Positions 53,152-62,648 are shown, counted from the stretch's first letter. The stretch is 64,000 nt of DNA from CBDBES01 sp965204465 (GCA_965204465.1 CBDBES010000002.1:434001-498000), one strand, 5' to 3'. The notes: generated from the letters alone by a model not told the origin. Made by a program: numbers and translations.

Positions 53152-54165
53152 ATGGGCCAGAAACCTAAGTTAAAAATGGGAGTAATTGGAGTAGGCCACA
53201 TGGGGCAGTATCATGTAAATGTACTGACAACCTTACGCACTCATAAGGTTGTAGGAATTTATGATATAGATCAAAGAAAATGTCAGCAGATAAGCAATAA
53301 ATATGAAGTTAAAAAATTTAGCCATATTGACAAAATGCTAGAACAAGTGGATGCTGTAACCATTGCGGTACCCACAAAAAATCACTATGAATATACTCGC
53401 CGGGCCCTGGAGTCTGGTTGTCATGTATTAGTAGAAAAACCAATTACTGAGACCGTAGAGCAAGCAGAGGAACTCGTTAAATTAGCGGATGAACAAGGCA
53501 AGATATTGCAAGTAGGTCATGTAGAAAGATTCAATGGCGCTGTAATTGAACTGCATAAAATTGTAACTGACCCTCTTCTAATTGAAGCAAGAAGATTATC
53601 TCCTTTTACCCCTCGCATTCAGGATGTGGGAGTTGTACTGGATATTTTAATCCATGATCTGGACATTGTATTAAATTTAGTAAAATCTTCCATTACTTCT
53701 ATAAGCAGTATGGGACGCTCCATTGAATCTCCATATGAAGATATTGCCATGATCAATATTACTTTTCAAAATAATTGCATTGCGAATCTAATCGCATCCA
53801 GGGTCAGCCAAAAAAAAGAAAGGACTCTTACGATCACTCAGAATCAAAATTTAATTTTCTTGAACTATGCAAACCAGGATATAGAAATATATCGTCAAGC
53901 GGCCAGTGCCTATTTGATGACTTATGAAGAAGTTAAATATTCTCAAGAGTGTTTTGTAGAAAAATTATATATCCATAAAGAAAATCCTTTAAAGGGGGAA
54001 CATAAACATTTTTACGAATGTATTGTAGAGGGGAAAAAACCTATTGTATCGAATCACAAAGACATAGAAATATTATCCATCTCTTTACAAACGATCCAAG
54101 CCATTAAGAATAATTCGGATATTAAAAAGAATTTTTCAAGTCCTGCATCATTATCTGTGTCATAA
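53152..54165 (+). CDS. Gfo/Idh/MocA oxidoreductase, possibly GnnA-like
   Basis: The 337-aa NAD(P)-dependent enzyme starts with MGVIGVGHMGQYHVNVLTTL. The cofactor and active-site motifs VAVPTKNHYEYTRRAL-like segment, HVLVEKPIT and VGHVERFNGAV follow. The catalytic-region VVLDILIHDLDIVLNLV contains the conserved H-D-x-D. The motifs G-V-G-H-M-G-Q-Y-H and G-H-V-E-R-F-N fit UDP-GlcNAc 3-dehydrogenases such as GnnA of diamino lipid A synthesis, as in Leptospira. The aminotransferase partner GnnB is not adjacent, so substrate remains inferred. Confidence 0.8.
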   Translation: MGQKPKLKMGVIGVGHMGQYHVNVLTTLRTHKVVGIYDIDQRKCQQISNKYEVKKFSHIDKMLEQVDAVTIAVPTKNHYEYTRRALESGCHVLVEKPITETVEQAEELVKLADEQGKILQVGHVERFNGAVIELHKIVTDPLLIEARRLSPFTPRIQDVGVVLDILIHDLDIVLNLVKSSITSISSMGRSIESPYEDIAMINITFQNNCIANLIASRVSQKKERTLTITQNQNLIFLNYANQDIEIYRQAASAYLMTYEEVKYSQECFVEKLYIHKENPLKGEHKHFYECIVEGKKPIVSNHKDIEILSISLQTIQAIKNNSDIKKNFSSPASLSVS

Positions 54166-54196
54166 TTTTCGTAATAGATTTGCATTACTCTGATCT

Positions 54197-54442
54197 ATGT
54201 CTGGTAAAAAAATAATTTCACTCAAAGTTCCTGATATTGGCGATTCTGATTTGATTAAATTAGTTAAATGGCATAAGAAAGAAGGAGATGTTTTTGAAAA
54301 AGGAGAGGATTTATGCGATCTTACCAGTGATAAGGCAGTCTTTTCTTTAGAAGCACCACAAGAGGGCAAGTTAAAACATATTTATATTCATTCTCCAGGA
54401 AAGGTTAGTGTAGGGCAGGTACTCGCAAAGGCAGAGGTATGA
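54197..54442 (+). CDS. Stand-alone lipoyl/biotinyl domain protein
   Basis: The 81-aa protein is one lipoyl domain and nothing more: ISLKVPDIGDSDLIKLVKWH at the start, the modified-lysine hairpin LTSDKAVFSLEAPQEG, and VSVGQVLAKAEV at the end. T-S-D-K-A resembles the N-terminal lipoyl domain of dehydrogenase E2 subunits. The frame stops exactly where the linker of an E2 would begin, so it could be a free carrier or the trimmed N-terminus of an E2 gene. No other dehydrogenase gene is nearby. Confidence 0.85.
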   Translation: MSGKKIISLKVPDIGDSDLIKLVKWHKKEGDVFEKGEDLCDLTSDKAVFSLEAPQEGKLKHIYIHSPGKVSVGQVLAKAEV

Positions 54443-54539
54443 TCCTCATTCATTTGAATGAAAAAATCATCTTGAGACCATTTTTGTTTCTATAGATGTT
54501 GATAAACTCTTTTCTCCGGGCCTTGTAGAGTATTTGAAT

Positions 54540-55361
54540 TCACAAACTTCTAAGAAACCTGTACAATGATTTTCTATATTGTTTGTAACCCGGATTATTC
54601 TTCCACAATGCTTTTGAGCCATGGGCTCCCTGATTTTTAGGCTGAAAAAATATCTTCTTTTTGGAAGGAATTACATTAAATAATTTCCTTGTTCTTTTTA
54701 TTTCCCTTTTAGCACATGTAATCCAGACGGGCACTTGAATTTTTTGAGCATAATTTGTTATAAAATTTGACTTTCCGAAATATTCTCCTGGCGAAAAAGC
54801 GACCACCCCAGTATATTTATATTTTGCTTCACCTGCTATTTTTAAAACCAGAGATGCAGAATATGAGCTCCCCCATAGTAACAGCCTTTTTACTTTTAAT
54901 TTTTTCTTTGCGTACTCAATTGCAGAAGATATGTCCATTTCTGCGGATAAATAATGAGTTTTAAAATTCTTCTTGAAGGCTCTTTTAGCGGTTTGATTAA
55001 CGATTCGATTTATTTCCTGTCCCGAGCGTTGATCAATGGCCATAGAATTGAATCCCATTTTATACAATTGAAGAGCAGTTTTATTATATTCACCCCGGCT
55101 AGAAGCTGCCTGATGAAATAATAAAATGAATTTTTTATTTGTATCGCCATTAAAATAAAGGTCAGCGGTAATGAGCAGACCATCTAGTGATTTGAATTCA
55201 ATTTTCTTTTTTTGTTCATAACCATCCGCTGAAAATAAAGTGGTCTGTAAATTGAATAGTATAAAGAATGAGAAAAGTAAAATACCAGCAAATGATCTTA
55301 ATATATTGTGAATAATGATTCCACTTAATAAGTCTTTTGGGTAAAAAAACTTAACTATCAT
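54540..55361 (-). CDS. Exported alpha/beta hydrolase, dienelactone-hydrolase-like
   Basis: The 273-aa protein has an N-terminal membrane or signal segment (FAGILLFSFFILFNLQTTLF). Its hydrolase domain contains LLFHQAASSRGEY, MAIDQRSG, the nucleophile region LLWGSSYSASLVLKIAG and the terminal His in QGAHGSKALW. The elbow is G-S-S-Y-S rather than G-x-S-x-G; I believe this variant recurs in the subgroup sharing H-Q-x-x-x-S-R-G-E-Y. Substrate unknown. Confidence 0.8.
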   Translation of the reverse strand: MIVKFFYPKDLLSGIIIHNILRSFAGILLFSFFILFNLQTTLFSADGYEQKKKIEFKSLDGLLITADLYFNGDTNKKFILLFHQAASSRGEYNKTALQLYKMGFNSMAIDQRSGQEINRIVNQTAKRAFKKNFKTHYLSAEMDISSAIEYAKKKLKVKRLLLWGSSYSASLVLKIAGEAKYKYTGVVAFSPGEYFGKSNFITNYAQKIQVPVWITCAKREIKRTRKLFNVIPSKKKIFFQPKNQGAHGSKALWKNNPGYKQYRKSLYRFLRSL

Positions 55362-55362
55362 T

Positions 55363-56856
55363 TTACCCTATAATAGACCTACTCTTTAATATTTTTAGAT
55401 TTGCTGTTGGCTGCTTCTTTTTGATTTGCATTTCAGGAACTAATTTTTTTAAACATTCGATCACCTTTTCAAAATCTGTATTATAGGGTAATTGAAATAT
55501 TTTATCCAGTTCTTTACTAAGATCACGAGGATAGGAAGTCATCCTGGCGATCCTTACTCCAGGGGAAGTGGTGGCCATGGTGGCTTCCGCATCGGTTAAA
55601 AGTTCTTCATAGAGTTTTTCACCTGGTCTAAGTCCGGTGAATACGATTTCAATATCTTTTTCAGGAACCTGACCAGCTAAGAAGACCATTTTTTTGGCTA
55701 AATCTAATATTTTCACTGGTTCTTTCATATCTAGAACAAATATTTCTCCCCCATTTCCAATAGCTCCTGCCTGCATTACCAATTGGCTTGCCTCTGTGAT
55801 TGACATAAAATAACGTTTTATTTCAGGATGCGTGACTGTGATAGGGCCTCCTTGAAGTATTTGTTTTTTAAATCTTTCCACTACACTTCCAGCGCTTCCC
55901 AGTACATTACCAAATCGAACGGCAATGAATTTACTTTTTAAACTTTTGGTCTGCATGTGACGACATATTAATTCACATATTCTTTTGCTAACACCCATTA
56001 CATTAGCAGGATTCACTGCTTTATCCGTAGAGATAAAAACAAATTTATCTATATCGTACTTCAGGGCAAGATTTGCAATGTACCATGTTCCCCTTATATT
56101 GGTATGAATAGCCGAAATTGGATTCTCTTCCATCATGGGAACGTGTTTATAGGCAGCAGCATGAAATACTATATTTGGTTTCATATTTGCCATGACCCAT
56201 TCTAGTTGTTCTTTGTTTTGCACATCTCCTAGAATAGATTGAAATTTTATACCAGGGTATTCAGACTGAAAATCAGATACTAAATGATAAAGAAATAGTT
56301 CTGTAATTTCATAAAAAATGAGTTTTCTTGGCTGATAAGAAGCTATTTGTTTACATAACTCTGAGCCAATAGAACCTCCCGCCCCTGTAACCAATACCAC
56401 TTTATTTTTGATCATATTTTCAATTGAATAGTGATCCAGGTCGATTGGTTTGCTGCAAAAAAGATCTTCTGGATTTAAAGAATGTAGTTTTAATTTACCT
56501 TCTGAAAAAACGGCATTCCGGATATTCACTCTTACCTCCATGCACAATTCTACTATTCTTTTAATAAGGTCTGGGGCAATATATTCTTCAAAAGCTAAAA
56601 TGATCTCTGTGCTATTTGTCTTGAATATCAGATCAGATAAAATATCAATGGAATGATAAACAGGGGTCATAGAAAAAAATTTTCTCTGAGTGGCCCCTTC
56701 CGTGCCTTCTATAATAGAACTGACCTTTATATCATATAGATCGTTCTTTTTAATGGCTAGAACAACTTCATTTAAATAAGAGGAACTACCAATTAAAATG
56801 GCCCTTTTTTGATTTGTATTTCGTTTTCTATTGATCATGTAAATTTTACTGTACAA
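55363..56856 (-). CDS. CapD/FlaA1-type nucleotide-sugar 4,6-dehydratase
   Basis: The 497-aa protein has a short N-terminal CoA/nucleotide-binding-like region (about 20-130) and an extended SDR dehydratase domain: KVVLVTGAGGSIGSELCKQI (near 150), FHAAAYKHVPMMEENP, FISTDKAVNPANVMGVSKR (Met in the Tyr position, as in PglF/FlaA1), and GLRPGEKLYEELLTDAEA. UDP-GlcNAc-type sugars are the usual substrates in surface-glycan synthesis. The four N-terminal membrane helices common in this family are absent, so the enzyme may be soluble. Confidence 0.9.
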   Translation of the reverse strand: MYSKIYMINRKRNTNQKRAILIGSSSYLNEVVLAIKKNDLYDIKVSSIIEGTEGATQRKFFSMTPVYHSIDILSDLIFKTNSTEIILAFEEYIAPDLIKRIVELCMEVRVNIRNAVFSEGKLKLHSLNPEDLFCSKPIDLDHYSIENMIKNKVVLVTGAGGSIGSELCKQIASYQPRKLIFYEITELFLYHLVSDFQSEYPGIKFQSILGDVQNKEQLEWVMANMKPNIVFHAAAYKHVPMMEENPISAIHTNIRGTWYIANLALKYDIDKFVFISTDKAVNPANVMGVSKRICELICRHMQTKSLKSKFIAVRFGNVLGSAGSVVERFKKQILQGGPITVTHPEIKRYFMSITEASQLVMQAGAIGNGGEIFVLDMKEPVKILDLAKKMVFLAGQVPEKDIEIVFTGLRPGEKLYEELLTDAEATMATTSPGVRIARMTSYPRDLSKELDKIFQLPYNTDFEKVIECLKKLVPEMQIKKKQPTANLKILKSRSIIG

Positions 56857-56927
56857 AGTAACTTCAATATATTAAGAGGTCCTTTGACAAGCTATTTTTC
56901 ATAGTATTGATCAAGTTTAAAATACTG

Positions 56928-56933
56928 AGGAGG
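56928..56933 (+). promoter_or_regulatory. Ribosome-binding site deciding a TTG start
   Basis: AGGAGG five bases before TTG at 56939 fixes that rare codon as the start of the STAS gene; no in-frame ATG lies nearby. Confidence 0.7.
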
Positions 56934-56938
56934 TATAA

Positions 56939-57274
56939 TTGGGCTATAAGACAGATCGACTACAAAATGATCATTTAATTATTTATCTGGAAGGGAGACT
57001 GGATGCTCATATGAGTCTGGATGTTGAGGCAAAGATAGCAGAAGTACTGGATAAATATATTTCCCAAAATGTTATATTGAATATGAAAGAGGTTGATTAT
57101 ATCTCTTCCAGTGGTTTACGCATCATTGTTTCATTTCTGAGAGACCTAACAAAAGAAAAAAGAAAGTTAAAGCTTTGTAATTTGAATAAAAGTGTTCTGA
57201 AAGTTTTTGAGGTTGTAGAATTACTAGATATGTTTGATATCTATTCTAGCGAAAAAAAAGCACTTAAAAGTTAG
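56939..57274 (+). CDS. STAS-domain anti-sigma factor antagonist
   Basis: The 111-aa protein is a single STAS domain of the SpoIIAA/RsbV type. LIIYLEGRLDAHMSLDVEAK opens it, then VILNMKEVDYISSSGLRIIV carries the phosphorylatable Ser in the S-S-S-G-L-R motif, and LKLCNLNKSVLKVFEVVELL closes it. Such proteins free a sigma factor by binding its anti-sigma kinase. Neither the kinase nor the phosphatase is adjacent. A TTGACA-like hexamer at 56883 may belong to its promoter. Confidence 0.92.
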   Translation: MGYKTDRLQNDHLIIYLEGRLDAHMSLDVEAKIAEVLDKYISQNVILNMKEVDYISSSGLRIIVSFLRDLTKEKRKLKLCNLNKSVLKVFEVVELLDMFDIYSSEKKALKS

Positions 57275-57283
57275 ATCACTCTC

Positions 57284-58576
57284 TCATAATTCCAGGCTTA
57301 AAATATCTTCTATCTTTTGAGGTCGTCTGATGATACGAAAAGTATTCTTATCAACCAGTACTTCAGGAATAAGAGGCCTTGTATTATAATTAAAATTCAT
57401 CACAGATGAATATGCTCCGCAATACAAAATGATCAATGTATCATTTTCTTTGACTTCTTCTAATTTTATATTTTTTGCCAAGAAATCACTATTTTCGCAT
57501 ATAGGCCCAACTATATCATATCTTTTCTTTTCAGAAGACCTTTTAGTTAGATTCAAGACAGGATGTTCTGCCCCATATAAGGCAGGTCGGAGCAATTCAG
57601 TGATACCAGCATTTGTAATGATAATATCTTTTTGAGGTTTGGATTTGATATAAGAAACACTACAAACCAGGATTCCAATGGGAGCGGTTAAAAATCTACC
57701 AGGCTCAAAAAATATCTGATATTTTTGTGCATTGAGTTTATGGACTTCTTTTTTAATTTCTGTCAATAATTCATTTAAAGGGAAATACTCACATTTTTGA
57801 TCCTTGAAAATGGAAGAATAATCAATTCCAAAGCCACCTCCTAAGGAAATGTATTGAATGTCTATTTTCCCTTCTTTTTCAATATTCTTTGCGATATCGA
57901 ATAAAAAAAGAAGTGCCTTTCGATAAGGTTCTACTGTCATGATCTGAGAACCTAAATGAATATGCAGACCAATTAGAGTCAGATTATTCGTAGAAGAAAT
58001 GATTTTTAGAGCGGTGGGAGTATCTGATAGGTCTATTCCAAATTTGCTTCCTATCTCGCTTGTTTTTATGTATTCATGCGCGCCTATGGATATATTTGGA
58101 TTTATCCTTAATGCAATTTTGATCGATCTGCCTGTTTCAGAAGCCTTCATCTGTATCTTTTTCAATTCAGAGATGGATTCTACATGAAAACTTTTAATAT
58201 TGTTTTGGATGGCAAATTCTAGCTCATCATCCGTTTTACCAGCACCGGCGAATAAAATATTCTCTCCCGTAAAACCAGCTTTCTTAGCCCTGATTATTTC
58301 TCCTTTAGAAACAACATCGACTCCTATATTAGCATGATTATGTACCTCTTTAAGAATATGAATATTAGACAAAGATTTTACAGAGAAATAAATTGAATGT
58401 CCTTTCAATTGGCCAAAAAGATATTTTATTCTATCATGTAGTATATCTTTATGATATAGGAAGAAAGGACCTGAAAAATTATATTCGTTATCAAGAAAAT
58501 TACGTATCTGATGTATCCTTTCGGATAAATGGATATCTTCCCAGTAAATTTGATCTTGAATGCGTTTGAAATACAT
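57284..58576 (-). CDS. lysA: Diaminopimelate decarboxylase
   Basis: This PLP enzyme makes lysine from meso-diaminopimelate. In the 430-aa protein the PLP lysine is in IYFSVKSLSNIHILKEV, followed by GVDVVSKGEI, IHLGSQIM, SLGGGFGIDYSS, FEPGRFLTAPIG and the C-terminal YCGAYSSVMNFNYNTRP. An N-terminal extension precedes the barrel. It closes the operon fliA-ksgA-HEAT-amidase-GerMN-lysA. Confidence 0.94.
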   Translation of the reverse strand: MYFKRIQDQIYWEDIHLSERIHQIRNFLDNEYNFSGPFFLYHKDILHDRIKYLFGQLKGHSIYFSVKSLSNIHILKEVHNHANIGVDVVSKGEIIRAKKAGFTGENILFAGAGKTDDELEFAIQNNIKSFHVESISELKKIQMKASETGRSIKIALRINPNISIGAHEYIKTSEIGSKFGIDLSDTPTALKIISSTNNLTLIGLHIHLGSQIMTVEPYRKALLFLFDIAKNIEKEGKIDIQYISLGGGFGIDYSSIFKDQKCEYFPLNELLTEIKKEVHKLNAQKYQIFFEPGRFLTAPIGILVCSVSYIKSKPQKDIIITNAGITELLRPALYGAEHPVLNLTKRSSEKKRYDIVGPICENSDFLAKNIKLEEVKENDTLIILYCGAYSSVMNFNYNTRPLIPEVLVDKNTFRIIRRPQKIEDILSLEL

Positions 58577-58579
58577 ATT

Positions 58580-59161
58580 TTAAGATGAAACCCAAGTGAC
58601 TCTTTTTAAATGAGAAATATTCTCTGTAACAGACTTTAGAATGGATTTCTTGATCAGTCTTTGTTTTTTTTTATTATATTGTTGCCAAATATTAGAATTG
58701 AGATGAACGATAAGAGTTTTTTTTTGAACCCATAAAGATTTGATCAGGTCAATATTTTTAAAAACACGTTTTATTTTTAAATTTGAGGGGCTTAAACTAA
58801 GCTCTTGTAAAATGTACCATGCATTTTGAGCCAATCTATGATCCCGATCTTTAGAATCTTCTTCAGACAATTGATACACTTTTTGCTGAACGAGTATTAA
58901 TTCTTCAGTATTTTTACCTTTGCCATTCTGCTTTAATTCAAGGGAAGAGGGATAATACAATTTTAGAAACTCCCTATCATCCACAGAGCTTGATTTTAAA
59001 AACTTTAATGGATTTAATAATTGTAATGGATTGATTGATCCAAGAAACCAAAAAATAAGGCAATCGGTCACTAAAATTACACAGGACAGGCGAAAAATAA
59101 ATAAGGGTTCAGAAAGTCTTTGAAAAAATTTAGAAAAAAAACTTTTAAATTTAATCAGCAT
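58580..59161 (-). CDS. Membrane-anchored GerMN-like domain protein
   Basis: The 193-aa protein has one N-terminal membrane segment (about 22-42, IFRLSCVILVTDCLIFWFLG). A domain follows that resembles GerMN: LKLYYPSSLELKQNGK, VQQKVYQLSEEDSKDRD, AWYILQELSLSPSNLKIKRV and KKTLIVHLNSNIWQQYNKKK. GerMN proteins often accompany N-acetylmuramoyl-L-alanine amidases; here the amidase gene overlaps its start. A periplasmic cell-wall role is inferred from that pairing. Similarity is moderate. Confidence 0.6.
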   Translation of the reverse strand: MLIKFKSFFSKFFQRLSEPLFIFRLSCVILVTDCLIFWFLGSINPLQLLNPLKFLKSSSVDDREFLKLYYPSSLELKQNGKGKNTEELILVQQKVYQLSEEDSKDRDHRLAQNAWYILQELSLSPSNLKIKRVFKNIDLIKSLWVQKKTLIVHLNSNIWQQYNKKKQRLIKKSILKSVTENISHLKRVTWVSS

Positions 59162-60347
59162 GCGCGATTATGTAAGATTTATTTTTGTTCAGAATAAAGT
59201 TTTTAATTCCTTTTGCAATAGCATGGGCTACTTTTATTTGAAATCTACTACTTCTCAAGATTTTTGCCTCATATGCATTTGTTAAATACCCTAATTCAAT
59301 CAGCAAGGCAGGCATAAGAACTCCTCTTAGAACCACAAAATCTGCTTTTCTGATTCCTCTGCTACGGATCATTCCTTTAAAATAGTCATTAAAAGAACGA
59401 TGGAGCTGCATGGCAAGGGATTTACTTTCCCGTTGAATAGTATTCTTGATCAAATAAGACTCAAATTCTTTGACATATTTTTTTCCCTTATAAGTTTGGT
59501 TTTCTCTGATCATGACTCTTCTGGCCTCTTCATTACTTGGATTTTGGGCCAAATAATATATTTCAAATCCACGCACCCTGGGAGAAAAACTAGCATTGCA
59601 ATGCAGACTAATGAAAATACCTAATTTATTCTTGCTTTGATAAGAGTTGGCCATTTTACTTCTTCTTTCTAAACCAAGAAATTTATCTGTTGAACGGGTC
59701 AATATTACTTTTGTATCCGGAAACTTTTTTCTTAATATCTTTACGATATATTTAGATAATTTTAGAGTGATTTTTTTTTCCATTATATCATTATGCCCAT
59801 GGGCACCTGGATCTTTTCCTCCATGACCTGCATCCAGTACTATAAAATCAATTTTTTTATTTTTAGGTAGGTTTTTCTGTTTACCAAGAGTTTTCGATGA
59901 AATCTTCTTTGGTGTTTTATCAACATCCCGAACAGTAGGTGGTGTATGATTTTTTTCTTTTTTAAGTCTAAATTTTTCTCTGAGTTGTTCACTCAATTCC
60001 AAGGGAAGATATATTTGATCATTGTAATAAATAGGGGGTTTGCTTAACTTGAAGTGATCTCTATTAAAAATATAAAAATTGGAATCAATTTGGAATTTAC
60101 CTTTTAAATTCTTTTTAGATAGATTAAAAGTTAAATTAAGCGGCTGCCAAGAGAATTTTATTTTAGAATATTTATTTAAAAAAGTCTTTATAGATATATA
60201 ATCCTTTTTTTCAAAAGCACTAAATACAAAAGAAGAATTTGCTATAAAGAAAAAATAAAATAGTATTAAATTTAATTTTTTAAAATAAAGCACTATAGAT
60301 ATTATCGAAAAATAATATTCCAATCCTAACAAGTACAAAAAAATCAA
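59151..60347 (-). CDS. N-acetylmuramoyl-L-alanine amidase (Amidase_3)
   Basis: It cleaves the amide between MurNAc and the stem peptide. The ~398-aa product has a signal-like segment (LILFYFFFIANSSFVFS) and an N-terminal beta domain like copper-amine-oxidase-N modules (YISIKTFLNKYSKIKFSWQP). The catalytic domain is DFIVLDAGHGGKDPGAHGHN (first zinc His), MEKKITLKLSKYIV (Glu), FISLHCNAS (second His) and LIELGYLTNAYEA (catalytic Glu). The TTG at 60347 overlaps the upstream stop; a GTG at 60293, right before the signal segment, may be the true start. Confidence 0.9.
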   Translation of the reverse strand: MIFLYLLGLEYYFSIISIVLYFKKLNLILFYFFFIANSSFVFSAFEKKDYISIKTFLNKYSKIKFSWQPLNLTFNLSKKNLKGKFQIDSNFYIFNRDHFKLSKPPIYYNDQIYLPLELSEQLREKFRLKKEKNHTPPTVRDVDKTPKKISSKTLGKQKNLPKNKKIDFIVLDAGHGGKDPGAHGHNDIMEKKITLKLSKYIVKILRKKFPDTKVILTRSTDKFLGLERRSKMANSYQSKNKLGIFISLHCNASFSPRVRGFEIYYLAQNPSNEEARRVMIRENQTYKGKKYVKEFESYLIKNTIQRESKSLAMQLHRSFNDYFKGMIRSRGIRKADFVVLRGVLMPALLIELGYLTNAYEAKILRSSRFQIKVAHAIAKGIKNFILNKNKSYIIAHAD

Positions 60348-61780
60348 AAACGCTGATGTAAAAGATAATGAAGCGCATTTTTTAATTGTATTCTTAAATA
60401 GATATTTGAATGCTTTTCAGATAGGTCAAAGAGATCAGGGAGTATAGAATCATGTTGTATCTCCCTAAGGGAAAAAAGAGAAGATGATTGCACATAATAA
60501 CTTTCTTTTTCATCCATTAGCCTTGCAAGTAAAGGTTTGGAGGCTCTTTTATCTTTAAATTTACCAAGAGAGTTGGCCGCTTCTGCCCTGATATTTTCAT
60601 TTTCATGTTCTAGATTTTTAATTAATTCTTGAAAGCCTCTGAAATCTTTCAGCATGCCTGTAGCATAGATGGCCCAACTACGTATGAATGGATTCTCTTC
60701 CTTATTCATGATCTTATTCAATCCCAGCATTCCTCCTGAATTTTTAAATGATAATAATGTCTTTATCTGCATAATTTTAAGATCGTCATTTTCTTCCTGT
60801 TTTAATTGGATGGAGATATAATAACATGCTTTTGGATTCTTATATTTGTTCAAAGCTTCTAAAGAAACTTTTCGAATGCCAACATCCGGATCAGATAATC
60901 CCTTTATGAACACATTAAATACCTCTGTGGACCTTAAATTACTTAATATTTCTATAGAAGCCTTTCTGACCTCTGTATTCTTATCTGAATTAGCCGTCAT
61001 TATAAAAAAGGAAATGGCTTCCTGACTATTTAATCTATTTAAAGTTCGTATGGCATAGTATCTAACTGATTTATTTGGATCTCTAATTAATTTTAATATT
61101 AAATGAATGACCCTCTTATCTTTGATATAGTAAAGGGCATCTAAAGCATAGATGCGTTCAATTGCATTTTTGGATTTAATTAATTTTATAAGAAAGGGGA
61201 ATAGCCTATCGTCTTTCCAAGAGGCCAATGCCTGGAATGCAAGTTTACGTATATTTACCAATGGATAAGCAATATAAGGAACAATATGATAAAATGTACT
61301 CTTTAAAGCATGTTCTTTAATTATTGTAAGAATCTTTGCAATAAGCTCTTTTTCCTTTAAAGAATGATTTTTTTTCTTAGATAATAAACTTAATTCTCTA
61401 GTAACTAAAATAGTTGTTATTTTAGTAATTGTTTTCGTATAAGAGCCTTTTTCATCTTTTTGATCATATATCATATTGTAAAATAAATAGATCAATTCTC
61501 TTCTTAAATAAGAAGAAGCTTCTTCCTTCAAAAAAAAAGATAATTTATCGACATGCCAGCTTAAATATCCTTTATTTTTACTTATAATATCCAATATACC
61601 CTTTTCATTTTTAGATTCAATTTCATATAATAATTTTTCATGGTGATGGTTTCTGCCAGGGTCTTCTTTATATATTTCTGAATATAAATATTTTAAAGAA
61701 ATGGATATAGTCGCAAGTGATAATAAAATAAATTTAGGAATGGTCAAAATAAAATTATAATAATAGTATTTCGTATTCAA
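60344..61780 (-). CDS. Exported HEAT-repeat protein
   Basis: The 478-aa product has an N-terminal hydrophobic segment (FILTIPKFILLSLATISISL). From about residue 165 to the end it carries regular ~31-residue HEAT/PBS-lyase-like repeats: NIRKLAFQALASWKDDRLFP, NKSVRYYAIRTLNRLNSQEA, TEVRKASIEILSNLRSTEVF, NENIRAEAANSLGKFKDKRA. It probably scaffolds envelope proteins; its operon partners are an amidase and a GerMN protein. No enzyme motif is present. Confidence 0.8.
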   Translation of the reverse strand: MNTKYYYYNFILTIPKFILLSLATISISLKYLYSEIYKEDPGRNHHHEKLLYEIESKNEKGILDIISKNKGYLSWHVDKLSFFLKEEASSYLRRELIYLFYNMIYDQKDEKGSYTKTITKITTILVTRELSLLSKKKNHSLKEKELIAKILTIIKEHALKSTFYHIVPYIAYPLVNIRKLAFQALASWKDDRLFPFLIKLIKSKNAIERIYALDALYYIKDKRVIHLILKLIRDPNKSVRYYAIRTLNRLNSQEAISFFIMTANSDKNTEVRKASIEILSNLRSTEVFNVFIKGLSDPDVGIRKVSLEALNKYKNPKACYYISIQLKQEENDDLKIMQIKTLLSFKNSGGMLGLNKIMNKEENPFIRSWAIYATGMLKDFRGFQELIKNLEHENENIRAEAANSLGKFKDKRASKPLLARLMDEKESYYVQSSSLFSLREIQHDSILPDLFDLSEKHSNIYLRIQLKNALHYLLHQRF

Positions 61781-61786
61781 AGTCTT

Positions 61787-62617
61787 TTATGAAATGGGCT
61801 CTACAAGCCAATGAAATAGGAATTTATATTCACTAAAATTTAACTTATCTGGTCGTTTATATAATATCTCTTGGATTTCAGTAGCAAGGGAAGAATTAAG
61901 TTTAGAGAGCCATTTATTTGTTATATTTTTTTCTGTTTTAAAATGAGGATTTTTTAATAGAGAGTTCAATAATCTTTTTCTTTTGCCCCAAAACGCCCCT
62001 TTTATTAGTAGATTAAAAGATATAAAGTCTTTGATCTTATGTTCTCTTTTAAATGATATCCAGGCAGAATCTACTTTGGGAACAGGATAAAAATTATTAC
62101 GGCTTATTCTTTTCTCTAAATGAAAATCTCCAAATGACTGTAAAAAAATTCCCAAAAAATTATTTCGATGAACGGCTAATTTTTGGGCAACTTCATATTG
62201 AACTCCAAATAGAGCCCTTTGTATGAAAAACATTTCAGAAGCAATACGGGATATGATGGGAGCAGTAGAATTGAATGGTAGGTTCCCTATCACATAGGAT
62301 ATTCTTTTTTCTGACCAGATTTTACTGGGTACTTTTAAAAAATCTTCATGAATAATATCATGAATCATATTTTGATATTTATTCTTTAGATAATGCACTA
62401 GTGATTTGTCTTTTTCACATAAAACCATGGGATAATTTCTATCTAAAAAAAAGTCTGTAACAGCCCCCAGACCAGGGCCTATTTCTAGAATTTTTTTCCC
62501 AGGATCAAAATGAATACATAAATTCTGAAAGAAATTTGTGCTAATTAAAAAATTCTGCCCAAGAATTTTTAAAGGAGCTATATTCAATCTCTTTATGATC
62601 TTTGCAGGATGATCCAA
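61787..62617 (-). CDS. ksgA: 16S rRNA dimethyladenosine transferase
   Basis: RsmA/KsgA dimethylates two adjacent adenines near the 3' end of 16S rRNA. In the 276 aa: LGQNFLISTNFFQNL (family L-G-Q-N-F-L), AdoMet site ILEIGPGLGAVTDFFL, EDFLKV, catalytic NLPFNSTAPI (N-L-P-Y/F) and FYPVPKVDSAWISF. The motif FGVQYEVAQKL corresponds to Q-x-E-V-A-x-R-L. The C-terminal domain is slightly divergent. It follows fliA in the operon. Confidence 0.93.
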   Translation of the reverse strand: MDHPAKIIKRLNIAPLKILGQNFLISTNFFQNLCIHFDPGKKILEIGPGLGAVTDFFLDRNYPMVLCEKDKSLVHYLKNKYQNMIHDIIHEDFLKVPSKIWSEKRISYVIGNLPFNSTAPIISRIASEMFFIQRALFGVQYEVAQKLAVHRNNFLGIFLQSFGDFHLEKRISRNNFYPVPKVDSAWISFKREHKIKDFISFNLLIKGAFWGKRKRLLNSLLKNPHFKTEKNITNKWLSKLNSSLATEIQEILYKRPDKLNFSEYKFLFHWLVEPIS

Positions 62618-62648
62618 TATGAAATATTATACGGAAATCAATGGATGG

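Noticed and set aside
54466..54569. Start-less frame IFVSIDVDKLFSPGLVEYLN after the lipoyl gene
   Set aside because: It lacks a start codon and overlaps the hydrolase gene; it may be a relic but cannot be supported as a gene.
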